Source of the DNA: Caprimulgus europaeus
Taxonomy: Eukaryota; Chordata; Aves; Caprimulgiformes; Caprimulgidae
Direction of reading: 5' to 3'
DNA length: 64,000 bases
Assembly (NCBI GenBank): GCA_907165065.1
Contig: OU015533.1
Location: 30,210,578 to 30,274,577 of the forward strand
The notes beneath the pieces were generated by a model. The model was not told the DNA's origin. It did no database searches and was given only the letters and a program-made list of their open reading frames with translations. Every line of letters starts with the position of its first letter. The first letter of the stretch is position 1. Position numbers and translations under genes: made by a program. Positions 37,801 to 50,710 of this stretch are shown one piece after another.

Positions 37801-38412
37801 TCATTCCTCCAGTCCCCAGTAAAAAAGATTTACAGTGGAAGAATTCTCAGCCTCATAATGAGACTGTTGTAAGCTCGTGCTTGAGACGTAAAAGGCTGAA
37901 ACACAGTCCGTTTACCCAAACCAGGCATTTATTGTAAATAAGGTAAGTGCCAACAGCTTATATTCTGTCAGATTTAATTATATTTATAACTTATGGGCTA
38001 GCTTGAAAGTAAGCCTTAATGGACATGACTAACCCTTGCTGAAATATGAAGAGCTCAGTCTCTTCCCCCTCACCACTGAATTGTACAGGCCTGGGCTGAA
38101 CCTGGGATCTGCTTCAAGCCTGATCCTCCGTGGCTGGGAATAGTCATGTACGTGTGGCACTGTGGAAATGGTTCAGCCTGTCATTGCGTGTCCTGTATCT
38201 GCAGACCTCAGTTGGAATCTGCAGGATTTTCTGGGGAAGATCTCACATCACCACCAGCTACAGCTACCCTGTGATTTAAATAAAAGTGATGTTGAGATTA
38301 GAATGAAAAACTGTTTTTTGAAATACTATTTGACGTCCTTTCTCTTAATAAAACACATTTTGGAATGCAGTTGATCTTTTCTCATTATGAATTTATCTTC
38401 TTTCGTTGTATG

Positions 38413-38450
38413 TGATCTTAAAGGTCTTTTCTGACCTAAATGATTCTATA
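38413..38450 (+). mobile_element. CR1 LINE 3'-end relic
   Basis: GTGATCTTAAAGGTCTTTTC followed by TGACCTAAATGATTCTAT matches the well-known avian CR1 3' end, which reads like 'GATCTTAAAGGTCCTTTCCAACCTAAATGATTCTATGATTCTA'. It has decayed at several bases and has lost the terminal octamer repeats. CR1 copies are usually 5'-truncated, and little recognisable body precedes it. Orientation is the same as SATB2. Confidence 0.75.
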
Positions 38451-40690
38451 TTTCTTCAGCTAGTCAAGTCTTGAATAGGAACCTCCTGATTATTAGCATA
38501 TGCTCTGGGTTTTCATTTTTGATCACTTCAGGATTTGCAGTTTACACCATTTTGAAGAAGTGGCATGCTAAAGCTTTGAAGCTTTACTTCCTTTTTTTTT
38601 TTCTTTCTCCCTCCCCTCCCCCCTTGGTGGTGGTATTAAGTTTTTTCAGAATAGAAATTACAGATTTATGCTGTGCTAAGATGTAGGATGGCCATCTTTG
38701 GTGCAGAAATTCAGGTATTTCTGAATAACTTGAAGCTGTCAAACTTAATCGGTTTCTGCCTTTTCAATTAGAGCTGCAGGATGTGACGAGGGGAACTGGC
38801 AAACCTCTCCTGTGCCACATGGATGCTGATTTCTGCCTTTTAAAACAGTTTTCTCAATTTAGGTTCATTTTTCAAATCTGTTTAAAAGAAAAGAGAGTTA
38901 AATACCAGATCATATAAGTAAGGTCAGCTCTATTGCAGCACAAAGATAAATAAATAAATGGACTGCTTTTCTGTCACTACCTTTGCTGGATAAAGGGCTC
39001 TCACCTAAAGAAAAAACAGAAGCAGATTAGGTTTAGGAAATGTTTGCAGTTTGATTGCTTCCTGTGGTTATTGCCAGTTGTGGAAGCATGCTTTATGGTT
39101 AAATATATGGAATCTTTATCTAGATAATTTCCTCAAGACAATCCATGTTTTGCTAATTGAGCTTCTTAATCTCTATTGCAGGGTAAGGGTCTCATCGTAG
39201 AAGTGCAACTGAAGTTGTTTGTAATTCAGTGTTTTGAGTTGGGGTTGGGAATAAACATATGTGAATTCTGCTCTTGCTGATACCTAGATTGTTAATTTTT
39301 TTTCCCCTCTCTGTATTGGAAAGACTAGCTTAGAGAATGACCGACGTGACAGTCTCTGCTAGGGAAAATGTTTTCTGCATACAGTAATGAAGAGTTTTCA
39401 TTAGTTTATGAATTTTCAAATAAATGTCTTGGTTTCTGAACTCCCAAACATAGAAATTTGCTTTGTCTTTGAGGGATATTACTCTGCGTGTGTGTCTGTG
39501 TTCTGTTAAAAAAACCCCAAACCACCAACAAACAAAACCTAAAAACCCAAAGCACAACAGCAACAACAAAAACTTTATTTTCCACTTTCTTCATTTGATA
39601 AAAATCTCTCCACTGTAAAATGATTTCCTTTGGGTTTGACACCACCATTTGATCTCAGTTTTTAATAATTTTGGTGGGTTTCACTCCCAGAAGAAAACAT
39701 GCTTGTGCTGTGAAGTATTCCCACTAGAAATCTGGGAAGTCTTAAAACCTCATGTTACTCATGGCTAAGAACTGGCTTCTTTATTAATTCCCTGCTAGAC
39801 AACCCCTGTACAGTAAATCTTTCCATAACACCATGCTGTTGAAATTAATCAAGCTGATGTTTGGAAATTGTTCAAATTAGATTAAATTAAATAACACCTA
39901 GACAGGGCTCAAAACTTGTGCTGATGGAAACAGATTTTAATCTAAAAAGACACAAATTTTATTGGTGTCTCTTCTTATTGGTTGATCTTCATGTTGTACT
40001 TACTAGGACACACAGGCACTGCTCCCTAGTTAATGGCTGGAGAGGTGGGTGGCTGAAATTGTTTAAGCTCCTCCTCAGCTTTCTGTATTCTTTTCTTTTT
40101 TGCTGTGGGTGCCAGGCCTGTGATGGCTGTGCGGAAGTGGGCAATGCAGAGAGGTTCAGTGCTGATAGTGTCACATTTATTACTTGCTCTAAAGCATGCG
40201 CTGGACAAAGTATCGTTTGCAAAAGAACAAACAAAACAGTACAGGACTTCTTAAGATCTGCTCTATCTTGTCCTTCTAGTTGGTCATTAGAAGTTTCCAG
40301 CTTTTACTTGCAAATCTTACCACTGAAAATGTTTCCCGGGGAGCTGCATGACTGCAGGTCGATAATACTTTTAACTGGCTTCAAGTTTTTTGTAAAAAAT
40401 AATTTTTAATGAAGCAGAATGTCCAGAGTTTTCACTTCTTGAATGTAATACGTGTCTCTTTCATTCATTTTTAAGAATGGACTGCTCCCTTGTGAAATAG
40501 AATTATAGATTGAAATGGGCAAGGAGGAGAAAAGGTGCGTTTGGACACAGATCTCTGATACATATTTAATTTCTTCTTAATTTCTCTGGCCCTTAGAAGA
40601 GTCTCAGCAAAAAATGCAACTATGTTTACAGAGTCTTCTCTGTACATTGCTTTTCTGTGAAAGCAACAGTGGAGCTGAAATCCCACCTCT

Positions 40691-40721
40691 GATTTTTTTT
40701 TTTTTTAATTTTTTTTAATAT
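40691..40721 (+). repeat. Long T tract
   Basis: Two T runs are separated by AA. This is low-complexity intronic sequence, possibly the reverse of an old poly(A) tail; no element body was recognised. Confidence 0.85.
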
Positions 40722-43700
40722 GTTATACAAAGGTAGCGGTCACTGCGAACCATTCTGTTCTTCTGGGTAATAGTGGGAACAGTCTTTCCCAGTTCTCGTC
40801 CATGGATTAGAAGGAATTCTTGCTGTGTATGGTTGTCCTTTTGTAAAAGTCTGTATGTAGATCTTGTTTTATGTTCCCCTAACATTTTATAGAGATCCTA
40901 TCTATATGGGGTCAAAGCTCTGTGAGAAGCACGAAAGAGCTGCTTATAAATCAGTTAAGTGAATTAACGTCTTTTGTATAATCTGTGATTGCTGTTAATG
41001 TTTTGTGTGCATTCCAGCATTGTGTTCATCCTTTAAGGAAACAAACTGTTTCCTTTTTAGCCCTCAGATTACCCCTTGTTTTCTCTGCCTGTGAAAATCA
41101 GTGCCGTATGTCATCTTCCACGAGCTGCGCAGCGTCGTTCACTGCAGCATCTCTCTAGAGCTGGGAGAGCGAATGCCTGGAAGTTCAGTGCGGACCTCAG
41201 TCTTTTTTGTGCACGTGCATGGGAGAGGGGGGATGGCAGTAGTTCTGGCTGATGGGGCGTTAGGGAAAGAGCTGAGGAGTTTCAGGATTTATGAGTAAGG
41301 CTGGCTTGCATTGCTGTAGCACTGCATGCAAGGCTTCATTACGGATGCTTGGTCTCCTGCTCTCTGAGTATTGCTGTAAGTTCTTCAACTGGAATGACAA
41401 TGAGCAGTGACTTGACTTGCATTGCTCTCCTCTAAGGGCCCTGTAGTGAGCTAGAGGTGCAATATATGCACCTAGGAGCAGGACATGGTGTGTATCATTG
41501 TGTAAAGAGCATGTTGACTTTTGACTGCAGGTGTTTTTTCTTCTGATTCCAACATACTGCAAGTATGTTAATTTATTTTCAGCCAACATCGGGCAACAGA
41601 GAAGTTTGAGGCACTAAATCCGTTGGAGACATTATAGCTTAACTCTCCAATGCGAAGTAGAGGACAAAGCAGATAGAACTTCCTTAGAATGAGGTTTACT
41701 TGGAAGTAAGTTAGATTACTGTTTTTTTTTTAGTAAAACAGGATTTGTATTAAGATTCCAGACAATACAGGGAGAGGCATGAGAATGGGTTAGCAGTGGC
41801 AGATGTGGTAACCTGCCCTTTGCTCTCTGTTTTTAAGGGATTAATAACAGCTTATCATCAGTTATGCTGAGTCACTGAGTTCAGAGATGGTTTTGCAAAA
41901 GCTGTTTCTGTAGCAGGGTCCCTGCATGCACGGGCAGCAGGAAGAGGCAGGAAAGTCATGATGGGCAAGAGTCCTGTGGGTCCTTCGTGCCATCCATAAA
42001 AGTGATGTCATGTATAGCATCAGTTCTAGCATTTGAGATCCTGTTTGTACCAAGAGATTAAACCAGTGTGGAGAATAGGTGCAACTTTTGTGCTGAAAAG
42101 TTGGAAGGTGTCCAGCAGGAAGATAAAAGATGCTGTGGCATCCCTCTCATCAGTTTGCATTTACCTACTTTTTCTGTCTTGCCAAAATGTAATTTACACA
42201 ACTGATATCACAGCCTCAGCATTTGGCCAAGTATCTGACTCTCTTGTTAAGACATTATGAGCCCCATCAAGAGTGCTATGATGGAGTGTATGTTCGACAG
42301 GAGGAGAATTTTGTTGCTTATGGAGGTTAAATTTTGTTGTAACTAGTTAAATGATTTATGGAGAAATAGAATTCAGTTTTTAACCTTTGATAGGAATAGA
42401 AATTTTGTCATTGATTTCAGAGGAACAGGATCAGCCTTGCACTGTCTTTTCAGGAAAGCTCCTAGAGGTTTTTTTCACTGAGGTTTTTTTTTTTAACACT
42501 TGTGTTAGAATTTGGCTGCTTGAACTTGCAAAATGCATCAGTTTAACCCAGAATCAAGCAGTGAAGAGGGAGCAGCGTCAATGTGATGCCATAACCTACT
42601 TACACGTTACTTGAGAATGTGTTTTAAAATGAAGAATTAAAACACATCAATTGGATATTGCAGCTTGTAGCTGCTGCTGCTGGCCTGCAGTTAGAACGTC
42701 AGACTAGGAGCTGCTTCATGACAGATAATAGATCACTAAGTGAGAATTGTGTGTCTAAAGTATATTTTAAAGTAAATCTAGTCTCTGCAGATTCAAGATA
42801 AGGTGGATTTAAATCCTTTAGCAGTTGTTACTGGTGTAACTGTATCTGTTTCAGGGCAGGATGACTCCTATGAAGTAATATATATTGGTTTGTAGACACT
42901 GAAGCTACTGATAGTAGAAGATTTTGATGATACTGTATAAAAGGAGAACTGAAATGTGGCTTTGTCCTCTTTTTCCCTTAAAGAAGTACCCGGCCCAGGA
43001 ATACAATGATTTGTGTCTGGCCTTTCATAAGTATACTCACTTATTCTTCATAGTTGTTATCTACTGGAAGTGGTCACATTTCATGCTGAAGAACAGGAGT
43101 GAGAAGTGAACTTTGTGGCAGTATTACGGGCCTCAGATAGCGCGTTTGGAGAACTGCTTTAGGCTGATTTGTCTCTGCCCAGTATTTCATAGCTATTCCA
43201 GGGGCTAACATATGGTATGTAACCAATTAATAGATTTCTGTGACTGGAGGAAGTGGTTTTTCCTTTGACTACATCCTGGCCTGTAGCAGGTGATGGAAAT
43301 GGCTGTGCAGTTCTGTAGGTTTTCTGTCTGTTCCATCTTCCTTCTGTGCATGCACTTGAGCTGCTGTAGGACCCTCTCCTGCAAATTGGCTTGTTTCTCT
43401 GCTGTCTGTTAGTATTGAATCCCTTCAAGTTCATGCCCTACAATTTATTGCCATAGATGACTTGATCCTGTAACCACAAAAGTAAATTTACAATAAAACA
43501 GAATAAAATTGAATCCAGACCACCCGCTGAGTTTTCCACTTCTGTGGTTCCTCCTCATCCTTTATCCTCTTTCGAAGAGAGCTGTTCTCACTCTCTTCAT
43601 ACATGCAGCAGCAGAACAGCCACTGGCCTCTCTGGGTCTGTATGACCATCAGCTGCCAACACAAGATTATTGTTTTCAGCAAGATCAATGCAAGGTTATT

Positions 43701-44163
43701 TTCCTTGCACAGTGAGAAGACTGGCTATGGTCTGAAAATGTGCAAATAAGCCTATCCTGGCCAAGAACTGTGTGTGGGACTAGCCTCTGCTGATTCCTCC
43801 ATACATTCACTGTGTGGAGAGAAGCAGAAGAAGCATTTGTGTGTCAGGTTTTCATGTGGCTGAATGTGGAGAAGCTCTGACCTGAAAGAACGGGGACATG
43901 CATGGAACTGTAGAAAACTTCTGCAATGTTGAAAAGGTCTTATTAGGAAATCTTGTTCGTCCTCATGCTGACTGTGATTCTGTTCCTGAACTGTATTCTC
44001 TGGAGCTTTTAGTGTGGTTTTTAAATGAGTCAAGTGATGAGATTTCAGTATTTCCCTTGGAAAGAAAACAAAAGCTATCCCAGAGGGAAGAAAGACAGAT
44101 TTCCACTTAAGATGAGCCTTCTAGGAGGTGTTTTAATTTACAGCTTTAATCAGAGATGTATGA

Positions 44164-44400
<237 letters not shown>

Positions 44401-47400
44401 TGATAAAGTTCTTATCCCTCTTCTCTGCACTGGCAGAAGACAGCACCTAAGGTTGTTGTTCGATGTAAGGGGAAAGCAAGAAAATTGGTGGCAAATCTTG
44501 GAAGTGGTTATATCAGTTGTGTTGATTACTTAATCTTAAACTAGGTGTACAACAAGCCCTACCTTTAACCTGCCTGGAAAGCATTAGTGGGATCTTGCTG
44601 AAGTGTGAAATACAGTGATAATGATCAGTCAGCATATACATGACACATTTGTTCTGTACCACGAGGCAGGTTGCTGCTTCAAGGAAGTCAGCACAGAAGA
44701 ACTGGGTAGAATCTCTAGGTGTTTGGCTAGATGGTATCCAGTATTCCTCTTTTTGAAGAGCGTATTATAGTCCTTTTTTTTTTAAATTATACATTGTATA
44801 TAATGGTTATAGATACATGCTCTCTTTGTGGCCAGTAGTTGTAATGGTAAACGTGCAGGCTTATTTCTCCGTTTTCACTTACCTACTGCAAAGCCCTTTG
44901 TAAAGCTCTACAGTCCCTTCCACTTCAGAGGTGATTCTGCAGTAGCAGTGAAATCTTAAACAAAGCCTTCCTCTCTCTACCCAAAATACCAGCTTGAAAA
45001 AAACAAACCTAAATTCTTAATCTTAAGTGGGTCAGGCAGGAGGTTGTGGATTGGAAAAAATCTTTCCAGAATGAACTTTACTTTTCAAGGGGCTTTTTAT
45101 ACTAAACAGGTTATTTCAGTGCTTATTCTTCTGGATGAGAAGCCTGTGAGTTTCAGTTTCATTTCCATGTCACCAATAAAACCTGTGCACATTTAGAGTA
45201 GTTTAATAGAAGCTTTGCCTGGGGATTTGGATTTTATCTGTTGATTTTACTTATTTTGTATAGCTAGGTATTTGAATGTGTGAACAGAGGGAGCTGAGGT
45301 GGTGTTGAATCCAGGAGTTCCAGGCAGTGGTTAGTAGCACAGGCTCCTTGTACAATCTTCTTTTCAAGCAGGGTGATAATGATTTGTTTCCTTTGTCAGC
45401 CTCTGCTCTGTGAGAGAAGCTCGGGTTCTTTATACAGGCAGAGCTCATGCACATGTGTTTATTTACACAATACAGTAATAAAAGCTCTGCGAGAAGGTAG
45501 TTGTTTTTTAATGTGAAACATTTCATGTCATTTTAGGGACACTTATTTTCTGAATGTAAAAGGTCAGCATATCCCACTGTTTCCATCCTGGTGAGCCAGC
45601 TTCCTGTTTGACAGCACTATCCATCTCAGTTAACACAGTTGCTCATCGTGTTGCGAGCTAACATGTGGAACACGCTGCATTAGCTGGCCAAGATTTGATT
45701 CTTGGCACTTAGGAAGGGGAATGGGCTTTGCAAGAAACCTGCTCTGAGGAGGCATGCCATTCAGTGCAGTGATCCACACTGGCTGAGCATCTCACTTGGG
45801 GGAGCCTTGCTTTTGCAGCATCTCTCTGTTGGGAGAATAGCAAGGAGGAGAAACAGATTGACTCAGGAAGGAGATTAGTCACTGTGCAGGGAGGAAACGG
45901 CCACGGCGTTTTCGAGCTACAGGCTTTGACAGTGGTCAGGTTTAGATATTAATCTGTCTCTTGATGTGTTGCTCGAATAAAAGTTGAATGTCTCATTGTA
46001 ATTAGTGTAAAAGAAGAGACTTGAGTATTTTTGTCTGTAGGGCAACAATTAACTTCCACTAGAAAACATCAGATGGTACAATATTTAGAAACAGTGAAAG
46101 ATTGGTTAGCTAACAAAGCTCCTGCTTGGTCAGTTTATTTAGCTCCGCACCGAAGGACCAGTTCTCCAAAGTCTTTTATACATTCTGGGCAAATACTGCA
46201 GGTCATGCTGGATTTAAGATACGAAGCTGAAGTATGCAGCATGTTCTGTAGTATCTTGCTTCTGTGTAAGCTGTCTGCAAGCTGAGAGATGAGGTACAGG
46301 CAGAGACAGAGTGCTAGTAGATCTCTGAGATTGTTTAGTTTAATAAGAAAATGTATAGACTATTGGGCTATAATCTGTCAACTAGGGTTGACAGAAACAT
46401 GCTGCTAAATTGTTAATATAAAGATTTATTTGGGAACACAATTTTCTGATATTAAAAAGAGGAAAACAAATAAAGCTATTTGCTTTATTCATTCTGGTTG
46501 TAGAAAAAGTCTGGTTCTGTTCTGGTGCTTGGGATTGATTTCATTTAGCAATGTACATTGATAAACAGTCACTTAGTTCTTTATGCTTTATGATCAGCTG
46601 AATTAAAGGATCTGCATGAGAAGCTGAAGATCCTCGGTTTTGTTTTTCAAAATGGTAAAGCTTTCAGCAACTTGCTGTGCAAAACACTAACATGAATAGA
46701 CGTCCTCATGTCCTCCAGGGACAAAGTGAATGTGAGCTTGTTAAAGCTTTTGTACTGGTAAAGGGTGTCCAAGCTGTAATGTAGTATGTAATAATTGTCA
46801 CCTTTTGAGTTGGGAAGGTGTTTCATTTTGCCCCCCTCTTGTTTTGGATGACTCTGAGAGGAGTAGCAACGTTCACTTCATCTTGTGGGAAACATCTTTG
46901 CCTGTTCCTTTTAGAACAGGGTCTCCAGTGCCAGATAAAAGAGCTAGTTGTGGGGGAAAGGAGGAGTTGTGGCAGCAGAGAGAATTACTGTGCAATTTCA
47001 CACTGCCTTCCCTGCGGTTCGCCATGGCACTTCTGCAGACCTGCTGAGACTTGAGCAGGCGGTGTGCGCCTTGCGCGTAGGGCCCTGCCTCACGCTTGCC
47101 AGTGCGGCAGCACGACTGAGTGACTGAGTCTGGGTGCCAGAAAGGAAAGGTGGCCTGGAGGAGTAGGTGGTGCATTGCCTGCCCCGGGGCTCTGTGTGCC
47201 CGGAGGGGCCCTGCCGTGCCGTGGGGCTGCCTGCCTGGGCAGCAGCGTAGAGCTGCAGAGCTCCCCAAGGACGTGACGCCGTGTCTGGGTGTATGAGCTA
47301 TAGCCTGCACACACAGCTGTCACCTGGCCTGGAGCCTCATGTACTGGCTTGTGGTTGCTTGGCTTATCACGGCTGATTTTTAGTCCTGGTCATTAGGTAA

Positions 47401-48870
47401 ATTGAGAAGTCTTAGCATAAATAATCTTGAGACAAATATGTATCAGGAGGTATACATGAAAATGGTCCCGTGCCTCACTGGAAGAAGCTCTTTATTCCCA
47501 CACAGTTTGATCAGGACACATTTATTCCACAAACAGCTGGTTGTGAGCATTTTTTGTTGATGGTGGCAAGAGCAGAGACTTTTCCAGTGAGTGCTGCCCT
47601 TGTGAAACTTCCCTTTTCTGACAGGAGCTGTGAAAAGTCTTCTGGAACAGCATGGGAATTCATTAACAGCTTGGCACAGGGGTGTGAAAGTTGATGGTGT
47701 GAATGGCAACAAAGGTTTAATAAACATTTATGTATTTTTCTTTCATCGCTTGAGTCTACACCTGACGCTAAGGAACTTGCTACGTGTGCCTTCTAGAGAG
47801 GAAGTCATGCTTTAAAGGGGCACCTGTTCTGTAGGTAGTTTAATAAAAATTTCATGCCCTGATGAATTTTTTTTTCTTTTTTCTTTTTTTTTTTGTGAGT
47901 GTGATATTCTAACTGGGCTATGCAAGAGGCAGTGCCTTGCATTAATACCTTGGAGGACCCTTTTCATGTTGCCTGGTTTCTTCTAGTGCTGTGTACTGAC
48001 TGAAGAGTGGGAAGCCTTGTGGCTGCAAAGAGCTGGTTGGAGTGGAAGGCTGGAAGGAGAGGCTGGCCGTGGTCAGTGAGGAAGGTGTAACACAAGAATG
48101 AGAAACAGAAGAGGTTTAGGTATCTTGCCTTGCCATGTGCAGTTGCAATAGCTGGGCATTGAGGAGAGTGATGCTCTGTGAGGGTTGTGATTTAGTGACC
48201 TGAGATCAGACAGCGTCATCCCTGTTAGCCTTGCACGACTGGAGCGGGGAGGAGGAGAATTTTGTTGCTGCCAGTCAGTGCCTGGCCAGAGTAGCTCATG
48301 GGGTACATCTGCCCTAATGTCATGATACCCAGAAGCATATCTCAGGACCAACTGTCCTTCTCCAGCTGCCTCACCTGTGAGGCTCTCGTGTGGTTCGCAG
48401 CCATGGAAAGTTGTAGGACAGGCTTGGCTTGGCTTTGGTGCTTCTGCAGAGCACTGCGCTCTGGAGCACTAGTGGAGCTGTCCTTGCAGTGAGCTGCAGC
48501 AAGAGGGAAGGGTGGCTCTCCTGGGTGTGTAGCAGGGAAACCTGCACAGACACATAAGGGCTCTCCTCTGGATCCACAGTGCACGTGGCTGGGGTAGAAA
48601 GGAACCCAGACCACAAATGTGTTAATTTCCCTCAAGGGTCTAAATATGTGAGCTCAGCCCTCCTGTCAGCTGTTAATTGGAGGCCGCTGGCACTTGTGGC
48701 CTGCACTGAAGTAGTATTTCAAAGCAAAGACTGGATCTGTTTGATATGGTGACATGTAGCTAATCAGTCCAAACCCCAGGCTGCTGTGTGTGGGAATGTG
48801 GCAGCCTGAAGGCTGGGCTCCTTCGCTCTGGATAGCCTTTGTGAGACCAGTATGACCGTCTTGCTGCTTA

Positions 48871-49100
48871 AGGGATTATAACCATGTGTACAAATATTTG
48901 AAGGGTGTAAATACCAATGAGGGAATGGATTTGCTGGTCCAAGAGGGTAGGGCTCTGGGGCAATTGGAAGGACCTGAGCAGATGATTAGTAGGGCAAAAT
49001 CCTGTGAAATATTCCCGTCCATGCTGTCTCCAGGACCACAGTAGCTTCCAATTGAGTGCCAGGTAAAGGCAGAACATACCAGCTGGGGGCTGTATTGAAC
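48871..49100. repeat. Possible CR1-derived or other old repeat fragment
   Basis: The phrase TACAAATATTTGAAGGGTGT recalls the CR1 phrase 'TATAAATATCTGAAGGGTG'. It is followed by ordered, non-simple sequence (GGTCCAAGAGGGTAGGGCTC, then ATGCTGTCTCCAGGACCACA) of a kind seen in retroposons. I cannot align it reliably to a family from memory. Confidence 0.4.
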
Positions 49101-50570
49101 ATACACACGCTGGTTTTATATTTCTGTGTCAAGAAAAGTACAGTAAAAGTGTGGTGAAACTGTGCTTGATGTATACAGCGAAATCTGCTGCAGCTGGAAG
49201 ACCAGATACACTATTTTTAACACAAGTGCAAAGTAGTAGTATGGAAAAAATGAGAGGAAACCTTGGTTCAGGTTCCTCCTGTGGATAATGTGCAATAAAT
49301 TACAAGGGTGCTCTAATCTGAGATCTGACTCCTCAGCCAAGTGCCCAGTGTTGTTTGTATGCCAGAGCTGTGGCTCCCCTGTTCATGTGATCAGAGGTGT
49401 TCTAGTCAGTAGTATACTGGCTTAATGAATAGAAGAGACACTGGTGATATGACTTAAATAACAAGGCACTACAGTGATCAACAAACTAAATGTTGGGTCA
49501 CTTCCTGGCTCTGTCACTGTTTGCTGCTACTTTTTTCATTTTTCATTTGTACAGAGCTAGCATAGTGGTCTCACCTGGCAGAGCTGCCAGTCCATGTAGA
49601 GTTGCTCTATTTCTCTCTGCTCAAGCTCTTTTGCTATAGACTATGATCATCCTGCTAAACTAATGCATCTTAAAACAAAACAAAATGAAACAAAAACCCC
49701 TACCCTAAAACAAATGAAAGAAAGCAGCCCAGCACTCTTTGGAGATCTTTTCAGCAGTTTGGTCTTACTCCATCTATAATTATCAGTTCTTTACCTTTGC
49801 TCCCCTTGCTTCTACTGGGACCACTTTTTATGGGTAAGCTCTTCTTTCTTCTCTCCAGTTTTGCAGGTGAAATTGTAAAAGGCTCAAATCAAATAATTTA
49901 ACAGCTGTAAGTGTGAGGGGTATGACTCAATTTGACATCTTGTGGTAAACTGTGACATGTAATTTCATGACAACTTGTGTGGGATAGCTAAGAAGACTAG
50001 ATTTCTTGCAGTGATACTCGGCCACCCAGATTAAAGTTTTCCTTGTAAAAATTGCTCCTTGAACTGTACATTACTTGAGTTGTATTCTTTGTCTTTCTCC
50101 CTGGTGTTTGAAGAAAGTGGACTGAGTACTTCTCAAACATTTATTTCCCTCCCTGTATACAGATATTTACCAGCAAATCACTGTTTTGCCTACCCTACAA
50201 AACTTCATGACAACTGTAAGTGAAACTCAATTACAGGAGCCATGAGAGAAAGTCAGAATTTAATGAGAATATTGAAAACTTCTTCCTTCTTTGTTTTTTT
50301 GGTGGGCATTTCAGTGCATAATGGACACACGGTTTGAAAGACGCTTTGTTAAAGGTTCAGCATCTCATGCCATTTCAATTAAAACCCCAGAGTTATCTTT
50401 AAACATTTTTTATAACTCTTAAGAAATCTTATGTGAAAAATAAAATAAGAGCCGGAGATTGAAGCTTCTTGTATTTCTAGGGTTTACTAAAATTAGTGTG
50501 GGAATTTTTTGTGGAAAATGTGACCTATAAAGAAACGTTATGATGTCATAAATATTTATATAAAAAATTG

Positions 50571-50710
50571 AATGTATTTTATTTTTTACTTTGTGTTATA
50601 TATATAAACACCTATATAATATATTTATAGTTTAATCTAGAATATAAGTACACACATATTTTATACATATACACACACACAAATATATATTTATATGAAA
50701 ATTTAATACC
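50571..50710. repeat. AT-rich TATA/CA low-complexity stretch
   Basis: The stretch contains alternating TA runs, a CACACACACA run near 50672, and AATATATTT at 50618-50626. AATATATTT is the core unwinding sequence of classical SATB-bound matrix attachment regions. It may be a base-unpairing region, though such sequences are also common by chance in A/T-rich DNA. Confidence 0.6.

Noticed and set aside
39918..40409. 163-codon plus-strand open frame within the SATB2 intron
   Set aside because: No family recognised; Phe/Leu-rich then Cys-rich without a pattern. Probably chance, though a protein search would settle it.
40490..40530. ATAGAATTATAGATTGAAAT considered as the minus-strand 3' end of a CR1
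   Set aside because: Similarity to the CR1 tail is too weak over too few bases, and no body follows.
46031..46285. 84-codon frame after an acceptor-like TTTTTGTCTGTAG, considered as an extra SATB2 exon or retroelement remnant
   Set aside because: The translation does not match the next SATB2 segment (IIKLGRWNPLP...), I recognise no retroelement motif, and frames of this size are common in the region.
46873..47310. 145-codon minus-strand frame in a GC-rich intronic patch, considered as retroposon coding sequence
   Set aside because: No reverse-transcriptase or other retroelement motif could be found. GC richness explains the openness.
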